Positions 8,818 to 18,095 are shown, numbered from the stretch's first letter. The stretch: DNA of 44,823 bases from an uncultured Bacteroides sp. (GCF_937912035.1 NZ_CALDPF010000041.1:1-44823), one strand, 5' to 3'. Numbers and translations are program-made. The notes: generated by a model not told the origin, from the sequence alone.

Positions 8818-8850
8818 ACCTATTCGTTTAATAGGTGTGTATTATCTTTG
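8818..8850 (+). promoter_or_regulatory. Candidate promoter and operator for the GH43-GH35 operon
   Basis: TATCTTTG at 8843-8850 matches the TAnnTTTG -7 box, 22 bp before the GH43 start. Just upstream lies a perfect inverted repeat, ACCTATT-5 nt-AATAGGT (8818-8836), exactly where a -33 box would be expected, and no TTTG is present there. This arrangement suits a regulator binding over or in place of the -33 element. The rest of the gap (8645-8817) is AT-rich with no gene that I can see. Confidence 0.5.
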
Positions 8851-8872
8851 CACAAACCTTAACAAATAAAAT

Positions 8873-10792
8873 ATGAAACATAGGATTATATCTTTATTTT
8901 TTGCATTAATTATTTTGTGTCCTGCCTTTGCTGAAAAGGTAGAAGAAAAAGATTATGTGGCTTACCTTTTTACTTATTTCACAGGTGACCATATTAGTAA
9001 AGAGGCCGTATGTTATGGGGTAAGTTTGGACGGATACACATATTGGGCCTTGAATGATAATAAACCGGTTTTAGATTCCAAGGTTATCAGTTCTACAGGA
9101 GGAGTGCGTGATCCTCACATCTTAAGATGCCAGGATGGTAAGACTTTTTATATGGTTGTAACCGATATGGTGTCAGCTAATGGTTGGGATTCAAACCGTG
9201 CTATGGTATTACTAAAATCTACAGACCTGATAAATTGGTCACATTCTGTTATTAATATGCAGAAACGTTATTCAGGTCAGGAGAAACTGAAAAGAGTTTG
9301 GGCTCCTCAAACTATTTTCAATCCTGAAGCAGGAAAATATATGATATATTGGTCCATGAAATATGGTAACGGACCGGACGTTATTTATTATGCTTATGCC
9401 AATGCTGATTTTACAGATTTGGAAGGGGAACCTAAGCCTTTGTTTATTCCTGCCGATAAGAAATCCTGTATTGATGGTGATATAGTTTATAAAGATGGAG
9501 TATATCATTTGTTTTATAAGACAGAAGGGCATGGAAATGGTATTAAAGTGGCAACGACTTCTTCATTGACATCAGGCCAGTGGAAAGAGTGTGATGAGTA
9601 TAAACAGCAGACTAAGGATGCTGTCGAGGGAGCAGGTACATTTAAACTGATAGGTCAGGATAAATATATACTGATGTATGATGTATATATGAAAGGTGCT
9701 TATCAGTTTACAGAAACAACAGATTTGGAGAACTTCAGGGTAATAGACCATGAAGTGAAGATGAATTTTCATCCTCGTCATGGTACTGTCATACCAATTA
9801 CCCGTGCCGAACTTAAACGTATAACGGATAAATGGGGAAAGCCTGTCGAGCTGGGGGAAATTCCGAACAATCCTGTTTTACCAGGATTTCATGCCGATCC
9901 GGAAATCCTCTATTCTAACAAGACCGGTAAATATTACATCTATTCTACTACCGACGGACAGCCGGGTTGGGGAGGATGGTATTTCACTGTCTACTCTTCT
10001 GAAAATATGAAAGACTGGACATACGAAGGAGTAATGCTTGATTTGAAATCAGAACAGGTACCTTGGGCTGACGGTAATGCCTGGGCTCCATGTATAGAGG
10101 AAAAGAAAACAAAGAATGGCTATAAGTATTATTTCTATTACAGTGGAAATCCTAAAAACGGAGGAGGCAAAGAAATCGGTGTAGCCATAGCTGACGATCC
10201 GGTCGGACCTTTTACTGATTTGGGACATTCGTTTATAACAGAATCTCCTACAGGAAGAGGTCAGGAAATAGACGTAGATGTCTTTACGGATCCTGTCTCA
10301 GGCAAGACATATTTATATTGGGGAAACGGATACATGGCAGGAGCCGAACTTAATAAAGATATGGTTTCTATAAAGAAAAAGACAATAACTGTAATGACTC
10401 CTGAAGGAGGGACACTGCAGGATTATGCCTACCGTGAGGCTCCATACGTATTCTATAGAAATGGCCTGTATTATTTCATGTGGTCTGTAGATGATACCGG
10501 CTCTCCTAATTATCATGTGGCATACGGAACGTCTGATTCACCTCTCGGACCTATTAAGGTTGCCGAAGATCCTATTGTCACTATTCAGAATCCTGAAAAG
10601 GAAATTTATGGTCCGGCTCATAATTCAGTAATTTGCAAGCCTGGAACAGATGAATGGTATATAGTCTACCATAGAATTAATAAATTTTACATTGACAGGG
10701 AGAAATCTCCTGGAACTCACCGTGAGGTGTGCATAGACCGTTTGGAATTTAATGAAGACGGAACTATTAAAAGGGTGAATTTAACATTGTAA
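8873..10792 (+). CDS. Tandem-domain GH43 glycosidase, secreted
   Basis: This is a 639-aa exported enzyme (signal peptide MKHRIISLFFALIILCPAFA) with two five-bladed beta-propeller GH43 modules. Module 1 (about 25-325) shows VRDPHIL (catalytic base Asp), CIDGDIVYKDGVYHLFY and the acid-like VEGAGTF. Module 2 (about 335-637) shows FHADPEIL (base), DVDVFTDPVSGKTYLYW (pKa-modulating Asp) and YREAPYVFYRNGLYYF (acid Glu). Both modules look catalytically complete by eye. GH43 enzymes act on alpha-L-arabinofuranose, beta-xylose or beta-1,3-galactan linkages, and the sugar here cannot be decided from motifs. It is followed by a GH35 beta-galactosidase 66 bp downstream with no promoter or terminator between them. 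The pair could act on arabinogalactan-like side chains or other galactose-rich glycans. Confidence 0.88.
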   Translation: MKHRIISLFFALIILCPAFAEKVEEKDYVAYLFTYFTGDHISKEAVCYGVSLDGYTYWALNDNKPVLDSKVISSTGGVRDPHILRCQDGKTFYMVVTDMVSANGWDSNRAMVLLKSTDLINWSHSVINMQKRYSGQEKLKRVWAPQTIFNPEAGKYMIYWSMKYGNGPDVIYYAYANADFTDLEGEPKPLFIPADKKSCIDGDIVYKDGVYHLFYKTEGHGNGIKVATTSSLTSGQWKECDEYKQQTKDAVEGAGTFKLIGQDKYILMYDVYMKGAYQFTETTDLENFRVIDHEVKMNFHPRHGTVIPITRAELKRITDKWGKPVELGEIPNNPVLPGFHADPEILYSNKTGKYYIYSTTDGQPGWGGWYFTVYSSENMKDWTYEGVMLDLKSEQVPWADGNAWAPCIEEKKTKNGYKYYFYYSGNPKNGGGKEIGVAIADDPVGPFTDLGHSFITESPTGRGQEIDVDVFTDPVSGKTYLYWGNGYMAGAELNKDMVSIKKKTITVMTPEGGTLQDYAYREAPYVFYRNGLYYFMWSVDDTGSPNYHVAYGTSDSPLGPIKVAEDPIVTIQNPEKEIYGPAHNSVICKPGTDEWYIVYHRINKFYIDREKSPGTHREVCIDRLEFNEDGTIKRVNLTL

Positions 10793-10858
10793 TATAGGTA
10801 TTGGTATTAAATATATTCAGTTGATTTAATTTTATTATAAGTAATACAGTGAAATTAT

Positions 10859-13198
10859 ATGAATAAGTTATTGAATCTAGGATTGTCTGTCCTGTTGGCT
10901 TTAGGTGTTGTTACAGGACTACAGTCATGCTCTGAAAAACAGACAGGTACTTTTGAAGTTGGCAAAGGTACATTCCTTTTAAATGGTGAGCCTATGGTAG
11001 TAAAGGCTGCCGAAGTGCATTATCCGCGTATTCCTCAACCTTATTGGGAACAGAGAATCTTGTCGTGTAAGGCTCTTGGTATGAATACATTGTGTCTTTA
11101 CGTGTTCTGGAACCTTCATGAACAGGAAGAAGGCAAGTTCGATTTCTCAGGAAATAATGACATTGCGGCATTCTGTCGTCTGGCACAAAAACATGGTATG
11201 TATGTTATTGTAAGACCTGGACCATACGTATGTGCCGAGTGGGAAATGGGTGGACTGCCATGGTGGTTGCTTAAAAAACAGGATGTGCAGTTAAGATCAC
11301 GCGATCCTTATTATCTTGAGAGAGTGAAGATATTTATGAATGAAGTCGGAAAACAGTTGGCCGATCTTCAGATTACCAGAGGTGGAAACATCATTATGGT
11401 ACAGGTGGAAAACGAATTCGGCTCATACGGAACAGATAAACCATACGTATCCGAAATCCGTGATATAGTCAAGGGTGCCGGATTTACAGATGTTCCTTTG
11501 TTCCAGTGCGACTGGAGTTCCAATTTTACTAACAATGCGCTTGACGATTTGTTGTGGACTGTAAATTTTGGTACCGGAGCCAATATAGACCAGCAGTTTA
11601 AGAAACTTAAAGAGCTGCGCCCTGAAACTCCGCTTATGTGTAGTGAGTTCTGGAGCGGATGGTTTGACCATTGGGGAAGAAAGCACGAGACACGCGATGC
11701 CGCAACAATGGTAAGGGGTATAAAAGATATGCTCGACAGAAACATTTCATTCAGCCTGTATATGACTCATGGAGGTACTACATTCGGATGGTGGGGCGGA
11801 GCCAATAACCCTGCATATTCTGCTATGTGCAGTTCATACGATTATGATGCGCCTATAAGTGAGGCAGGGTGGACTACTCCAAAATACTTCCAGTTGCGCG
11901 ATCTGTTGCAGCAATATGCTCCTGAAGGTACAACTCTTCCTGAGCCACCGGCTCCATTCCCGGTTATAGAAGTTCCAGCCATTACAGAATGGGAAGTGGC
12001 TCCGTTATTTGATAATCTGCCTGAGGCTAAGCAGACAGAAAATATCAAGCCTATGGAACAGTTCGACCAGGGATGGGGTTCAATCCTGTATCGTACTGTC
12101 TTGAAGAATGATATATCAGGAGTATTGCATATAGACGAAGTTCATGATTGGGCTCAGGTCTTTGCCGACGGTAAGTTGCTTGGCAGACTGGACAGACGCC
12201 GTGGCGAGTTTACTCTTGATTTGAAATCAACTTTGAAGAAAGGAACTCAGCTTGATATACTTGTTGAGGCTATGGGACGCGTAAACTTCGACAAGTCAAT
12301 TCATGACCGTAAAGGTATCACAAACAAGGTAGAAGTCGTTTCAGGTAATAATGCTCTTGAGTTGAAGGACTGGATGGTATACAATCTTCCTCCATTCTAT
12401 GAATTTGTAAGCGATAAGAATTATCAGAAAGGAAAAGCATTGGATGTTCCTGCTTATTATCGTGCTACATTCAATCTTGACAAGACAGGTGATACATTCC
12501 TTGATATGCAGACATGGGGCAAAGGTATGGTATGGGTAAACGGACATGCTATGGGGCGTTTCTGGGAAATCGGTCCTCAGCAGACATTGTTCATGCCGGG
12601 CTGCTGGCTGAAAGAGGGAGAGAATGAAATCATTGTACTTGATCTTAAGGGTCCTGCTGAAGCTAAAGTTGTCGGTCTGACTAAGCCTATTCTTGACATG
12701 CTTCGTGAAAAAGCTCCTGAGACTCACCGTAAAGAAGGTCAGAATCTGAACCTGAAAGGCGAAACACCTGTACACGAAGGACGGTTTGCTCAAGGTAATG
12801 GCTGGCAGGAAGTCAAGTTCGCTTCACCTGTGAACGGTCGCTTCTTCTGTCTGAACGCTACATCAAACTATGATGGGAACAATATTGCAGCTATAGCCGA
12901 ATTTGATGTTCTTGGAGAAAACGGCAAGCCTGTTTCCCGTGAAAACTGGAAGATCGCATACGCTGATAGTGAAGAAACACGTAGCGGTAACCGTACTGCC
13001 GATAAGATTTTCGACCTTCAGGAAAGTACATTCTGGCAGACTGTCGACAATACGGCTTATCCACATCAGGTTGTTATAGACTTGGGTAAGGAATATAAAG
13101 TTACAGGTTTCCGTATGCTTCCTCGAGCTGAGAAAAATGCTCCAGGCTTGATTAAGGACTATTCTGTATATGTAAAGAAAGGAAATTTCAAATATTGA
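10859..13198 (+). CDS. GH35 beta-galactosidase lipoprotein
   Basis: This is a 779-aa retaining beta-galactosidase. The signal peptide ends in a lipobox (LQSC, Cys24), so it is anchored in a membrane, probably the outer membrane. The (beta/alpha)8 domain carries the acid/base Glu186 in VQVENEFGSYG and the nucleophile Glu263 in CSEFWSGWFDHWG; RPGPYVCAEWEMGGLPWWL is a typical GH35 block. Jelly-roll domains follow (about 400-600, with DTFLDMQTWGKGMVWVNGHAMGRFW). A discoidin-like C-terminal module (about 640-779) may bind galactosides, but it is short and ends soon after SVYVKKGN. It is the second gene of the GH43-GH35 operon and is followed by a strong terminator. Confidence 0.93.
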   Translation: MNKLLNLGLSVLLALGVVTGLQSCSEKQTGTFEVGKGTFLLNGEPMVVKAAEVHYPRIPQPYWEQRILSCKALGMNTLCLYVFWNLHEQEEGKFDFSGNNDIAAFCRLAQKHGMYVIVRPGPYVCAEWEMGGLPWWLLKKQDVQLRSRDPYYLERVKIFMNEVGKQLADLQITRGGNIIMVQVENEFGSYGTDKPYVSEIRDIVKGAGFTDVPLFQCDWSSNFTNNALDDLLWTVNFGTGANIDQQFKKLKELRPETPLMCSEFWSGWFDHWGRKHETRDAATMVRGIKDMLDRNISFSLYMTHGGTTFGWWGGANNPAYSAMCSSYDYDAPISEAGWTTPKYFQLRDLLQQYAPEGTTLPEPPAPFPVIEVPAITEWEVAPLFDNLPEAKQTENIKPMEQFDQGWGSILYRTVLKNDISGVLHIDEVHDWAQVFADGKLLGRLDRRRGEFTLDLKSTLKKGTQLDILVEAMGRVNFDKSIHDRKGITNKVEVVSGNNALELKDWMVYNLPPFYEFVSDKNYQKGKALDVPAYYRATFNLDKTGDTFLDMQTWGKGMVWVNGHAMGRFWEIGPQQTLFMPGCWLKEGENEIIVLDLKGPAEAKVVGLTKPILDMLREKAPETHRKEGQNLNLKGETPVHEGRFAQGNGWQEVKFASPVNGRFFCLNATSNYDGNNIAAIAEFDVLGENGKPVSRENWKIAYADSEETRSGNRTADKIFDLQESTFWQTVDNTAYPHQVVIDLGKEYKVTGFRMLPRAEKNAPGLIKDYSVYVKKGNFKY

Positions 13199-13225
13199 TT
13201 TATTTGAGGGATTGAAATAACTTAT

Positions 13226-13269
13226 AAAAAATGCTGTCTGATGAAAAACTTTATCGGACAGCATTTTTT
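13226..13269. terminator. Bidirectional terminator after GH35
   Basis: The 17-nt arms 13226-13242 and 13253-13269 pair with a single G-T wobble. The core is ATGCTGTC/GGACAGCAT flanked by A6 and T6, with a 10-nt loop. It lies between the convergent GH35 (+) and FAD dehydrogenase (-) genes, so it can work both ways. Confidence 0.9.
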
Positions 13270-13293
13270 ATATAATAGGAATTCTGTTTTTCT

Positions 13294-14937
13294 TTATTTG
13301 CCCAAATAGTTGCTTACAGCCTCCGCACATCTCTCTCCGTCAACTCCGGCCGATACTATTCCTCCGGCATAACCGGCACCTTCACCGCAAGGGAAAAGTC
13401 CTTCTACCGTGACATGCTGCAGCGTTTCGTTGTCGCGTACAATTCTGACAGGCGCCGATGTACGTGTTTCCACTGCAATCATCACCGCATCGTTGGTGAG
13501 GAATCCGCGCGAACTTCTGCCGAACATTTCGAATCCTTTGCTCAGACGTCTGCTGATGAATTCAGGCATCCAGAAGTGTAGTGGAGACGATATGATGCCG
13601 GGGCTGTAGGAAGTGACAGGAAGGTCGTAGCTTAGTTTCTTTCTTGTGAAATCTACCATTCTTTGTGCGGGAGCAGTCTGTCGCATATTTGCCTGTTGCC
13701 AGCATATCTGTTCCAGTTTTTCCTGGAACTGCATCATTGCCAGAACCGACTGTTCTCCATCCTTGGCAGTCTTGCGTATCAGTTCTTCTGTTTGCTGTTC
13801 TGCAGAGCCTTCAATCACTTCGCATGCCTGCAGTTGCAGGGTAGGATCGTTCAAGTCTTCAGGGCGAATTTCTACTACCATACCCGAGTTGCTCCATTTC
13901 GTACCACGGTTACTCGGGCTCATTCCGTTAACGACAAGCTGGTGAGGACCGCTTGCTGCCGGAACCACAAAACCGCCAGGACACATACAGAAGCTATATA
14001 CACCGCGTCCGTCAACCTGCTGTACGAAACTGTATTCAGCTGCCGGAAGGTATTTGCCTCTTCCGTTCTTGTTGTGATATTGAATCTGGTCGATAAGCAT
14101 TGACGGATGTTCCAGACGTACACCTACGGCAAGACCTTTAGTCTCCATCTTCACGCCGTTTGCATATAGCCAGCGGTAAACATCGCGTGCAGAATGACCG
14201 GTGGCAAGTATCACCGGACCTCTGAAAGTCCTTCCGTCGTTGGTTTCAATGCCAACAACCTTGTTCTTCTCTATTATAATGGCATCCATTCTGGTTTTGA
14301 AGTGAACTTCTCCGCCGCATTCCAGAATGGTATTTCTCATGTTTTCAATCACCCTCGGCAGTTTGTCTGTTCCGATGTGTGGATGCGCGTCTATAAGGAT
14401 TGAAGTGCTGGCTCCGTGCTGGCAGAACACATTCAGAATCTTATCCACATTGCCTCGCTTCTTGCTTCTTGTGTAAAGCTTACCGTCGGAATATGCACCT
14501 GCGCCACCTTCTCCAAAACTGTAGTTTGATTCGGGATCAACCTTATGTTCGCGGCTGATTTTAGCCAGGTCTTCTTTTCTTTCGCGCACGTTCTTTCCGC
14601 GTTCAATTACTATCGGACGCAGACCAAGCTCTATAAGTCGCAGTGCGGCAAACAGTCCTCCCGGACCCGCGCCCACTACAATCACCTGAGGCTTTCCGCT
14701 AACGTTTTTGTATTCAGTTGGAGTATATTCCTGTGTGTCCGGAATCTCGTTGATGAATACCTGCACTTTAACATTCACATATATTGTACGCTGACGTGCG
14801 TCGATACTCTTCTTCAGTACCCTCACAGCATTTATTGTTCTGATGTCAAGCCCCTTTTCGCGGCTGATGTATGTCTTCAGCGACTGTTCGCTTGCAGCCT
14901 GTTCAGGCAATATTCTGAGTTGATATTCGTTTACCAT
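13294..14937 (-). CDS. FAD-dependent dehydrogenase (COG2509-like)
   Basis: This is a 547-aa cytoplasmic flavoprotein of unknown substrate. An N-terminal region of about 80 residues with an RNA-binding-like beta/alpha pattern precedes the Rossmann FAD motif GAGPGGLFAA at 89-98, which continues to the ERG acid at the end of strand 2. A second FAD contact is the C-terminal GLFPCGEGAGYAGGI block. It contains FGEGGAGAYSDGKLYTR and CMCPGGFVVPA, typical of the uncharacterised FAD-dependent dehydrogenase family. It has no signal peptide. It is 59 bp downstream of the AAA/PD-(D/E)XK gene on the same strand with no hairpin or promoter between them, so it may be read from that gene's promoter. Confidence 0.88.
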   Translation of the reverse strand: MVNEYQLRILPEQAASEQSLKTYISREKGLDIRTINAVRVLKKSIDARQRTIYVNVKVQVFINEIPDTQEYTPTEYKNVSGKPQVIVVGAGPGGLFAALRLIELGLRPIVIERGKNVRERKEDLAKISREHKVDPESNYSFGEGGAGAYSDGKLYTRSKKRGNVDKILNVFCQHGASTSILIDAHPHIGTDKLPRVIENMRNTILECGGEVHFKTRMDAIIIEKNKVVGIETNDGRTFRGPVILATGHSARDVYRWLYANGVKMETKGLAVGVRLEHPSMLIDQIQYHNKNGRGKYLPAAEYSFVQQVDGRGVYSFCMCPGGFVVPAASGPHQLVVNGMSPSNRGTKWSNSGMVVEIRPEDLNDPTLQLQACEVIEGSAEQQTEELIRKTAKDGEQSVLAMMQFQEKLEQICWQQANMRQTAPAQRMVDFTRKKLSYDLPVTSYSPGIISSPLHFWMPEFISRRLSKGFEMFGRSSRGFLTNDAVMIAVETRTSAPVRIVRDNETLQHVTVEGLFPCGEGAGYAGGIVSAGVDGERCAEAVSNYLGK

Positions 14938-14996
14938 TTTGGGGTGGAGTTGTTGGTTTTTAGTTTTTAGTTGATGAGTTTGGACTGGTTTTTATG

Positions 14997-16562
14997 TTAT
15001 ACATATTTCCAATCACTTACTGTTCCTGTCTCTGATGAGAATCCTACACCTATTTTATAGAGTTGGCGGTTGTCTGTTTCGTATTCACGTGCATATCCTT
15101 TTTCTTCAATCTGTTGAAGAGCTTCTGCAGCAGTACCATCCAGCTTGAATTCGAAAATGTAAATGTATTGTGGAGTTTCTACAATACAGTCCACACGTCC
15201 CTGGCTTTGCACTTTTTCCACATAAACAGTATACACGCTCACCATTCTCATAATCAGGTAAAAGGTGTATTGGAAATAACGTTCCCGTTCATTTTCGTCT
15301 TCCTTTCGGCGCATTGTATATGGAATACTGGCCAGAAAAGCCGTAAACATAGCTTGCAGTTTTTCCACTTCACCGGCTTCAAGTTTTTCAACCAATTCAT
15401 CTATCCAACCTTCTACACGTTGTTTTGGCTTCAGATAGGAAGTTGCCAACATTGTAAGGAATCCGTTTTTTACCTCATTATTTGGGAAATCAAGCAAAAA
15501 CTTGTTCATTCTCATATTGTAGTCCTTTATCGTGAGATAGCCACTTTGATATATCATAGGAAGAGGTTTTTCTATGTCGGCTTTATAGTCTACGAACTCT
15601 TCAGGACGATAATATTTGCCTGTCAGTTCATTCAAATTTTCGTTGAAATGAGTTAGTAGGCGTATAAGATATGTAGGTGTACCTGAGCGGAACCAGTAAT
15701 CATACACCCGTTTGCTGTCAAGAGCGTTCAGCAGGCTGAATGGATTATAAATGTCTGTCATACGGTCGCTGAAGTGATAACCGTCGTATTGCTGTTTCAG
15801 ACGTAATTTCATTTCCTCAGGATTGCATTTATATTCTATAGCCATGTCAGCAATAGGTTTGAGAAAATAATGTTCAATCTCCTCCAGAGTGATACCGCAT
15901 AAAGCTTCGTAGCGTGTATCCATACTGATATCCTTAGGTTGGTTGAAACCACTGAATACACTTACTTGCGAGAATTTGGTCACACCGGTAAGCAAAACAA
16001 ACTGCAGATGTTCGTCTGCTCCTTTAAATACAGAATAGAAACCTTTCAGTACGTTACGATGACGATCTTCCAGAGTCGAATTAATATCTAGTACATCCAG
16101 AATAGGCTTATCATACTCATCAATCAGTACTACGGCACGATGTCCTGTTTTTTTGTGTGCGGCTTCAAGTACCTTTATGAAACGTCCTCCCAAATCAAGT
16201 GAGTCACAGTCTGATGCTAAGCCATACATTTCTTCCCAATCGGATACATATCCATTCAGGCGTTTTTCCAGAACACCTTCATCTGTAAAGTTGGAGCCAT
16301 TGAAATCTACATGGAAAACAGGATACACATTCCATTCTTTCTCCAGATTCTCTATGGCTAATCCACGGAATAACTCCTTATGCCCCAGGTAGTAGTTTTT
16401 CAGTGTAGAAACCAGCAAGCTTTTTCCAAAACGGCGCGGACGGCTGAGGAAATAAATGCTACTCTCATGGGTGAGATTATAGATTAACCCAGTCTTGTCA
16501 ACATAGACAAATCCGTCTTCAATGATACGGTCAAAACTTTGTATTCCGATTGGATATTTCAT
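14997..16562 (-). CDS. AAA-ATPase-like / PD-(D/E)XK nuclease domain protein
   Basis: This belongs to the large family in gut Bacteroidales with an N-terminal AAA-ATPase-like domain and a C-terminal nuclease-superfamily domain. The function is unknown. I chose the start at 16562 (MKYPIGIQSFD), giving 521 aa. The upstream ATG at 16589 lies inside the -7 box of a strong promoter, so it would not be transcribed, and family members usually begin MKYPIG. The P-loop-like RRFGKS is at about 43-48 and a Walker B-like VVLIDEYDKPILD lies near 125-140. The C-terminus shows the nuclease-fold pattern RVDCIVETPQYIYIFEFKLDG (D...ExK, about 460-480). These genes exist in many copies per genome and may be mobile or defence-related. 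Confidence 0.88.
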   Translation of the reverse strand: MKYPIGIQSFDRIIEDGFVYVDKTGLIYNLTHESSIYFLSRPRRFGKSLLVSTLKNYYLGHKELFRGLAIENLEKEWNVYPVFHVDFNGSNFTDEGVLEKRLNGYVSDWEEMYGLASDCDSLDLGGRFIKVLEAAHKKTGHRAVVLIDEYDKPILDVLDINSTLEDRHRNVLKGFYSVFKGADEHLQFVLLTGVTKFSQVSVFSGFNQPKDISMDTRYEALCGITLEEIEHYFLKPIADMAIEYKCNPEEMKLRLKQQYDGYHFSDRMTDIYNPFSLLNALDSKRVYDYWFRSGTPTYLIRLLTHFNENLNELTGKYYRPEEFVDYKADIEKPLPMIYQSGYLTIKDYNMRMNKFLLDFPNNEVKNGFLTMLATSYLKPKQRVEGWIDELVEKLEAGEVEKLQAMFTAFLASIPYTMRRKEDENERERYFQYTFYLIMRMVSVYTVYVEKVQSQGRVDCIVETPQYIYIFEFKLDGTAAEALQQIEEKGYAREYETDNRQLYKIGVGFSSETGTVSDWKYV

Positions 16563-16586
16563 AAGTGTAGTTTTTTTCAATATCTG

Positions 16587-16618
16587 CAAATATAGCGAAA
16601 TGTGTGGGTTAGCACAAA
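16587..16618 (-). promoter_or_regulatory. -33/-7 promoter of the AAA/PD-(D/E)XK gene
   Basis: On the minus strand TTTG (16618-16615) is followed by exactly 20 nt and TATATTTG (16594-16587), an exact match to the Bacteroidales housekeeping promoter. Transcription should start near 16580, leaving a short leader before the ATG at 16562 and excluding the ATG at 16589. Confidence 0.8.
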
Positions 16619-16662
16619 TGGAAAACCTGTTTTTCTGAGTTGATATTTGTTTTCTATAATAT

Positions 16663-18036
16663 TCATCCGAAAAGTTCTCTGAATGCCTCTTCTACTTTTC
16701 TTACAGGAACAAGTTCAATCTTTATTTTCTTTTTGTCCAGTCCTTGCAGATTATGTTTCGGCACCAGCATACGTGTGAAACCAAGTTTCTCGGCCTCGCT
16801 AATCCTCTGTTCGATTCTGTTCACGGGGCGTATTTCTCCGCTCAGTCCAACTTCGCCTGCCATACATACTCCCGATTCTATTTCTGTGTCCATATTACTG
16901 GAAAGAATGGCGCTTATCACAGCCAGATCGATAGCCGGGTCGTTAACTTTCAGTCCGCCGGCGATGTTCAGGAACACATCCTTCTGGGCCAGTTTGAAAC
17001 CCACACGTTTCTCCAGCACGGCAAGCAGCATGTTCATTCTTCTGATATCGAATCCAGTTGCCGAGCGTTGAGGCGTTCCGTAAGCAGCAGTACTTACAAG
17101 TGCCTGTACTTCGATAAGGAAAGGACGTATCCCTTCTGTGGCGCAAGCTATGGAAATTCCGCTCATTCCCTCATGGTCCTGGGTGAGCAGCAGTTCCGAC
17201 GGATTGCTTACCTGACGCAGACCGTCCTGGCGCATCTCGTAGATACCCAGTTCTGCCGTACTTCCGAAACGGTTCTTTATGCTTCTCAGTATTCGGTACA
17301 TATAGTGCTGGTCGCCTTCGAACTGAAGTACTGTATCGACGATATGTTCCAATACCTTAGGCCCGGCAATGCTTCCTTCCTTGTTGATATGACCAATCAG
17401 TATGACCGGAGTTCCCGTTTCCTTTGCGAATCGCAGTATTGCTGCCGAACATTCTCTCACCTGTACTATGCTTCCGGGCGATGAGTCAAGATTTTCTGTA
17501 GAAATAGTCTGTATGGAGTCTATAATAACCAGATCCGGAGCAGTACTCTTTATATTGGCGAAAATCTGTTCCAGTGAAGTCTCGCATGCTATGAGCAGTT
17601 CGCTTTCTCCGTTATGCTTTATTCTGTCCGCACGTAGCTTGAGTTGTCGCGCACTTTCCTCGCCGGAGATATACAGTATTCTTTTGTTGGTCAGATGCAG
17701 GACTGTTTGCAGAACGAGAGTTGACTTTCCTATACCCGGTTCACCGCCAAGCAATGTGAGCGAACCTTGCACCAGTCCTCCACCGAGCACTCTGTTCAGC
17801 TCGTCGTCCATAAGGTCAATTCTCTGTTCGTCCGATGAAACAATCTCCCTGAGATATTGTGGTTTTGAACGAATGGATTCAATACCGTGGGCAGCATGCT
17901 TTGCCACAGGTGTTTCCTTTCTCACCACTTCTTCCGAAAAAGTGTTCCACTGTCCGCATGAAGGACATTTGCCAATCCATTTTGGTGACTCCTGCCCGCA
18001 GTTTGTGCATACGAATACTGTCTTGTCTTTTGCCAT
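16663..18036 (-). CDS. radA: DNA repair protein RadA
   Basis: This is a RecA-like helicase/ATPase that helps process recombination intermediates. With the ATG at 18036 the protein is 457 aa, the usual RadA size; an upstream in-frame TTG at 18066 overlaps the -7 box and is rejected. The N-terminal C4 zinc finger has Cys10, 13, 24 and 27 (CTNCG ... CPSCG). The Walker A motif GEPGIGKST is at 98-106. The RadA-specific KNRFG motif is in SIKNRFGSTAELGIYEM. The C-terminal third is the Lon-protease-like P domain (EVGLSGEIRPVNRIEQRISEA). It is monocistronic or the first gene of a minus-strand run, with its own consensus promoter. Confidence 0.96.
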   Translation of the reverse strand: MAKDKTVFVCTNCGQESPKWIGKCPSCGQWNTFSEEVVRKETPVAKHAAHGIESIRSKPQYLREIVSSDEQRIDLMDDELNRVLGGGLVQGSLTLLGGEPGIGKSTLVLQTVLHLTNKRILYISGEESARQLKLRADRIKHNGESELLIACETSLEQIFANIKSTAPDLVIIDSIQTISTENLDSSPGSIVQVRECSAAILRFAKETGTPVILIGHINKEGSIAGPKVLEHIVDTVLQFEGDQHYMYRILRSIKNRFGSTAELGIYEMRQDGLRQVSNPSELLLTQDHEGMSGISIACATEGIRPFLIEVQALVSTAAYGTPQRSATGFDIRRMNMLLAVLEKRVGFKLAQKDVFLNIAGGLKVNDPAIDLAVISAILSSNMDTEIESGVCMAGEVGLSGEIRPVNRIEQRISEAEKLGFTRMLVPKHNLQGLDKKKIKIELVPVRKVEEAFRELFG

Positions 18037-18063
18037 TGTTTGTACTGGATTATGGTTGTTATG

Positions 18064-18095
18064 CAAAAGTAATGAAATGTAAGTGTTGAGGCAAA
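18064..18095 (-). promoter_or_regulatory. -33/-7 promoter of radA
   Basis: On the minus strand TTTG (18095-18092), a 20-nt spacer and TACTTTTG (18071-18064) match the Bacteroidales TTTG-N20-TAnnTTTG consensus exactly. The start codon at 18036 lies 27 bases beyond the -7 box, giving a short leader. Confidence 0.78.

Noticed and set aside
16563..16589. Upstream ATG (16589) extending the AAA/PD-(D/E)XK protein by 9 residues
   Set aside because: It overlaps the -7 box of the consensus promoter at 16587-16618, and the extra residues are not typical of the family.
13409..17484. Plus-strand open frames of up to 246 codons opposite the FAD dehydrogenase and radA
   Set aside because: They are Ser/Cys/His-rich shadows of well-supported minus-strand genes.
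18037..18066. TTG-initiated extension of RadA
   Set aside because: The TTG lies within the TACTTTTG -7 box; the ATG at 18036 gives the standard RadA N-terminus with the zinc finger at residues 10-27.
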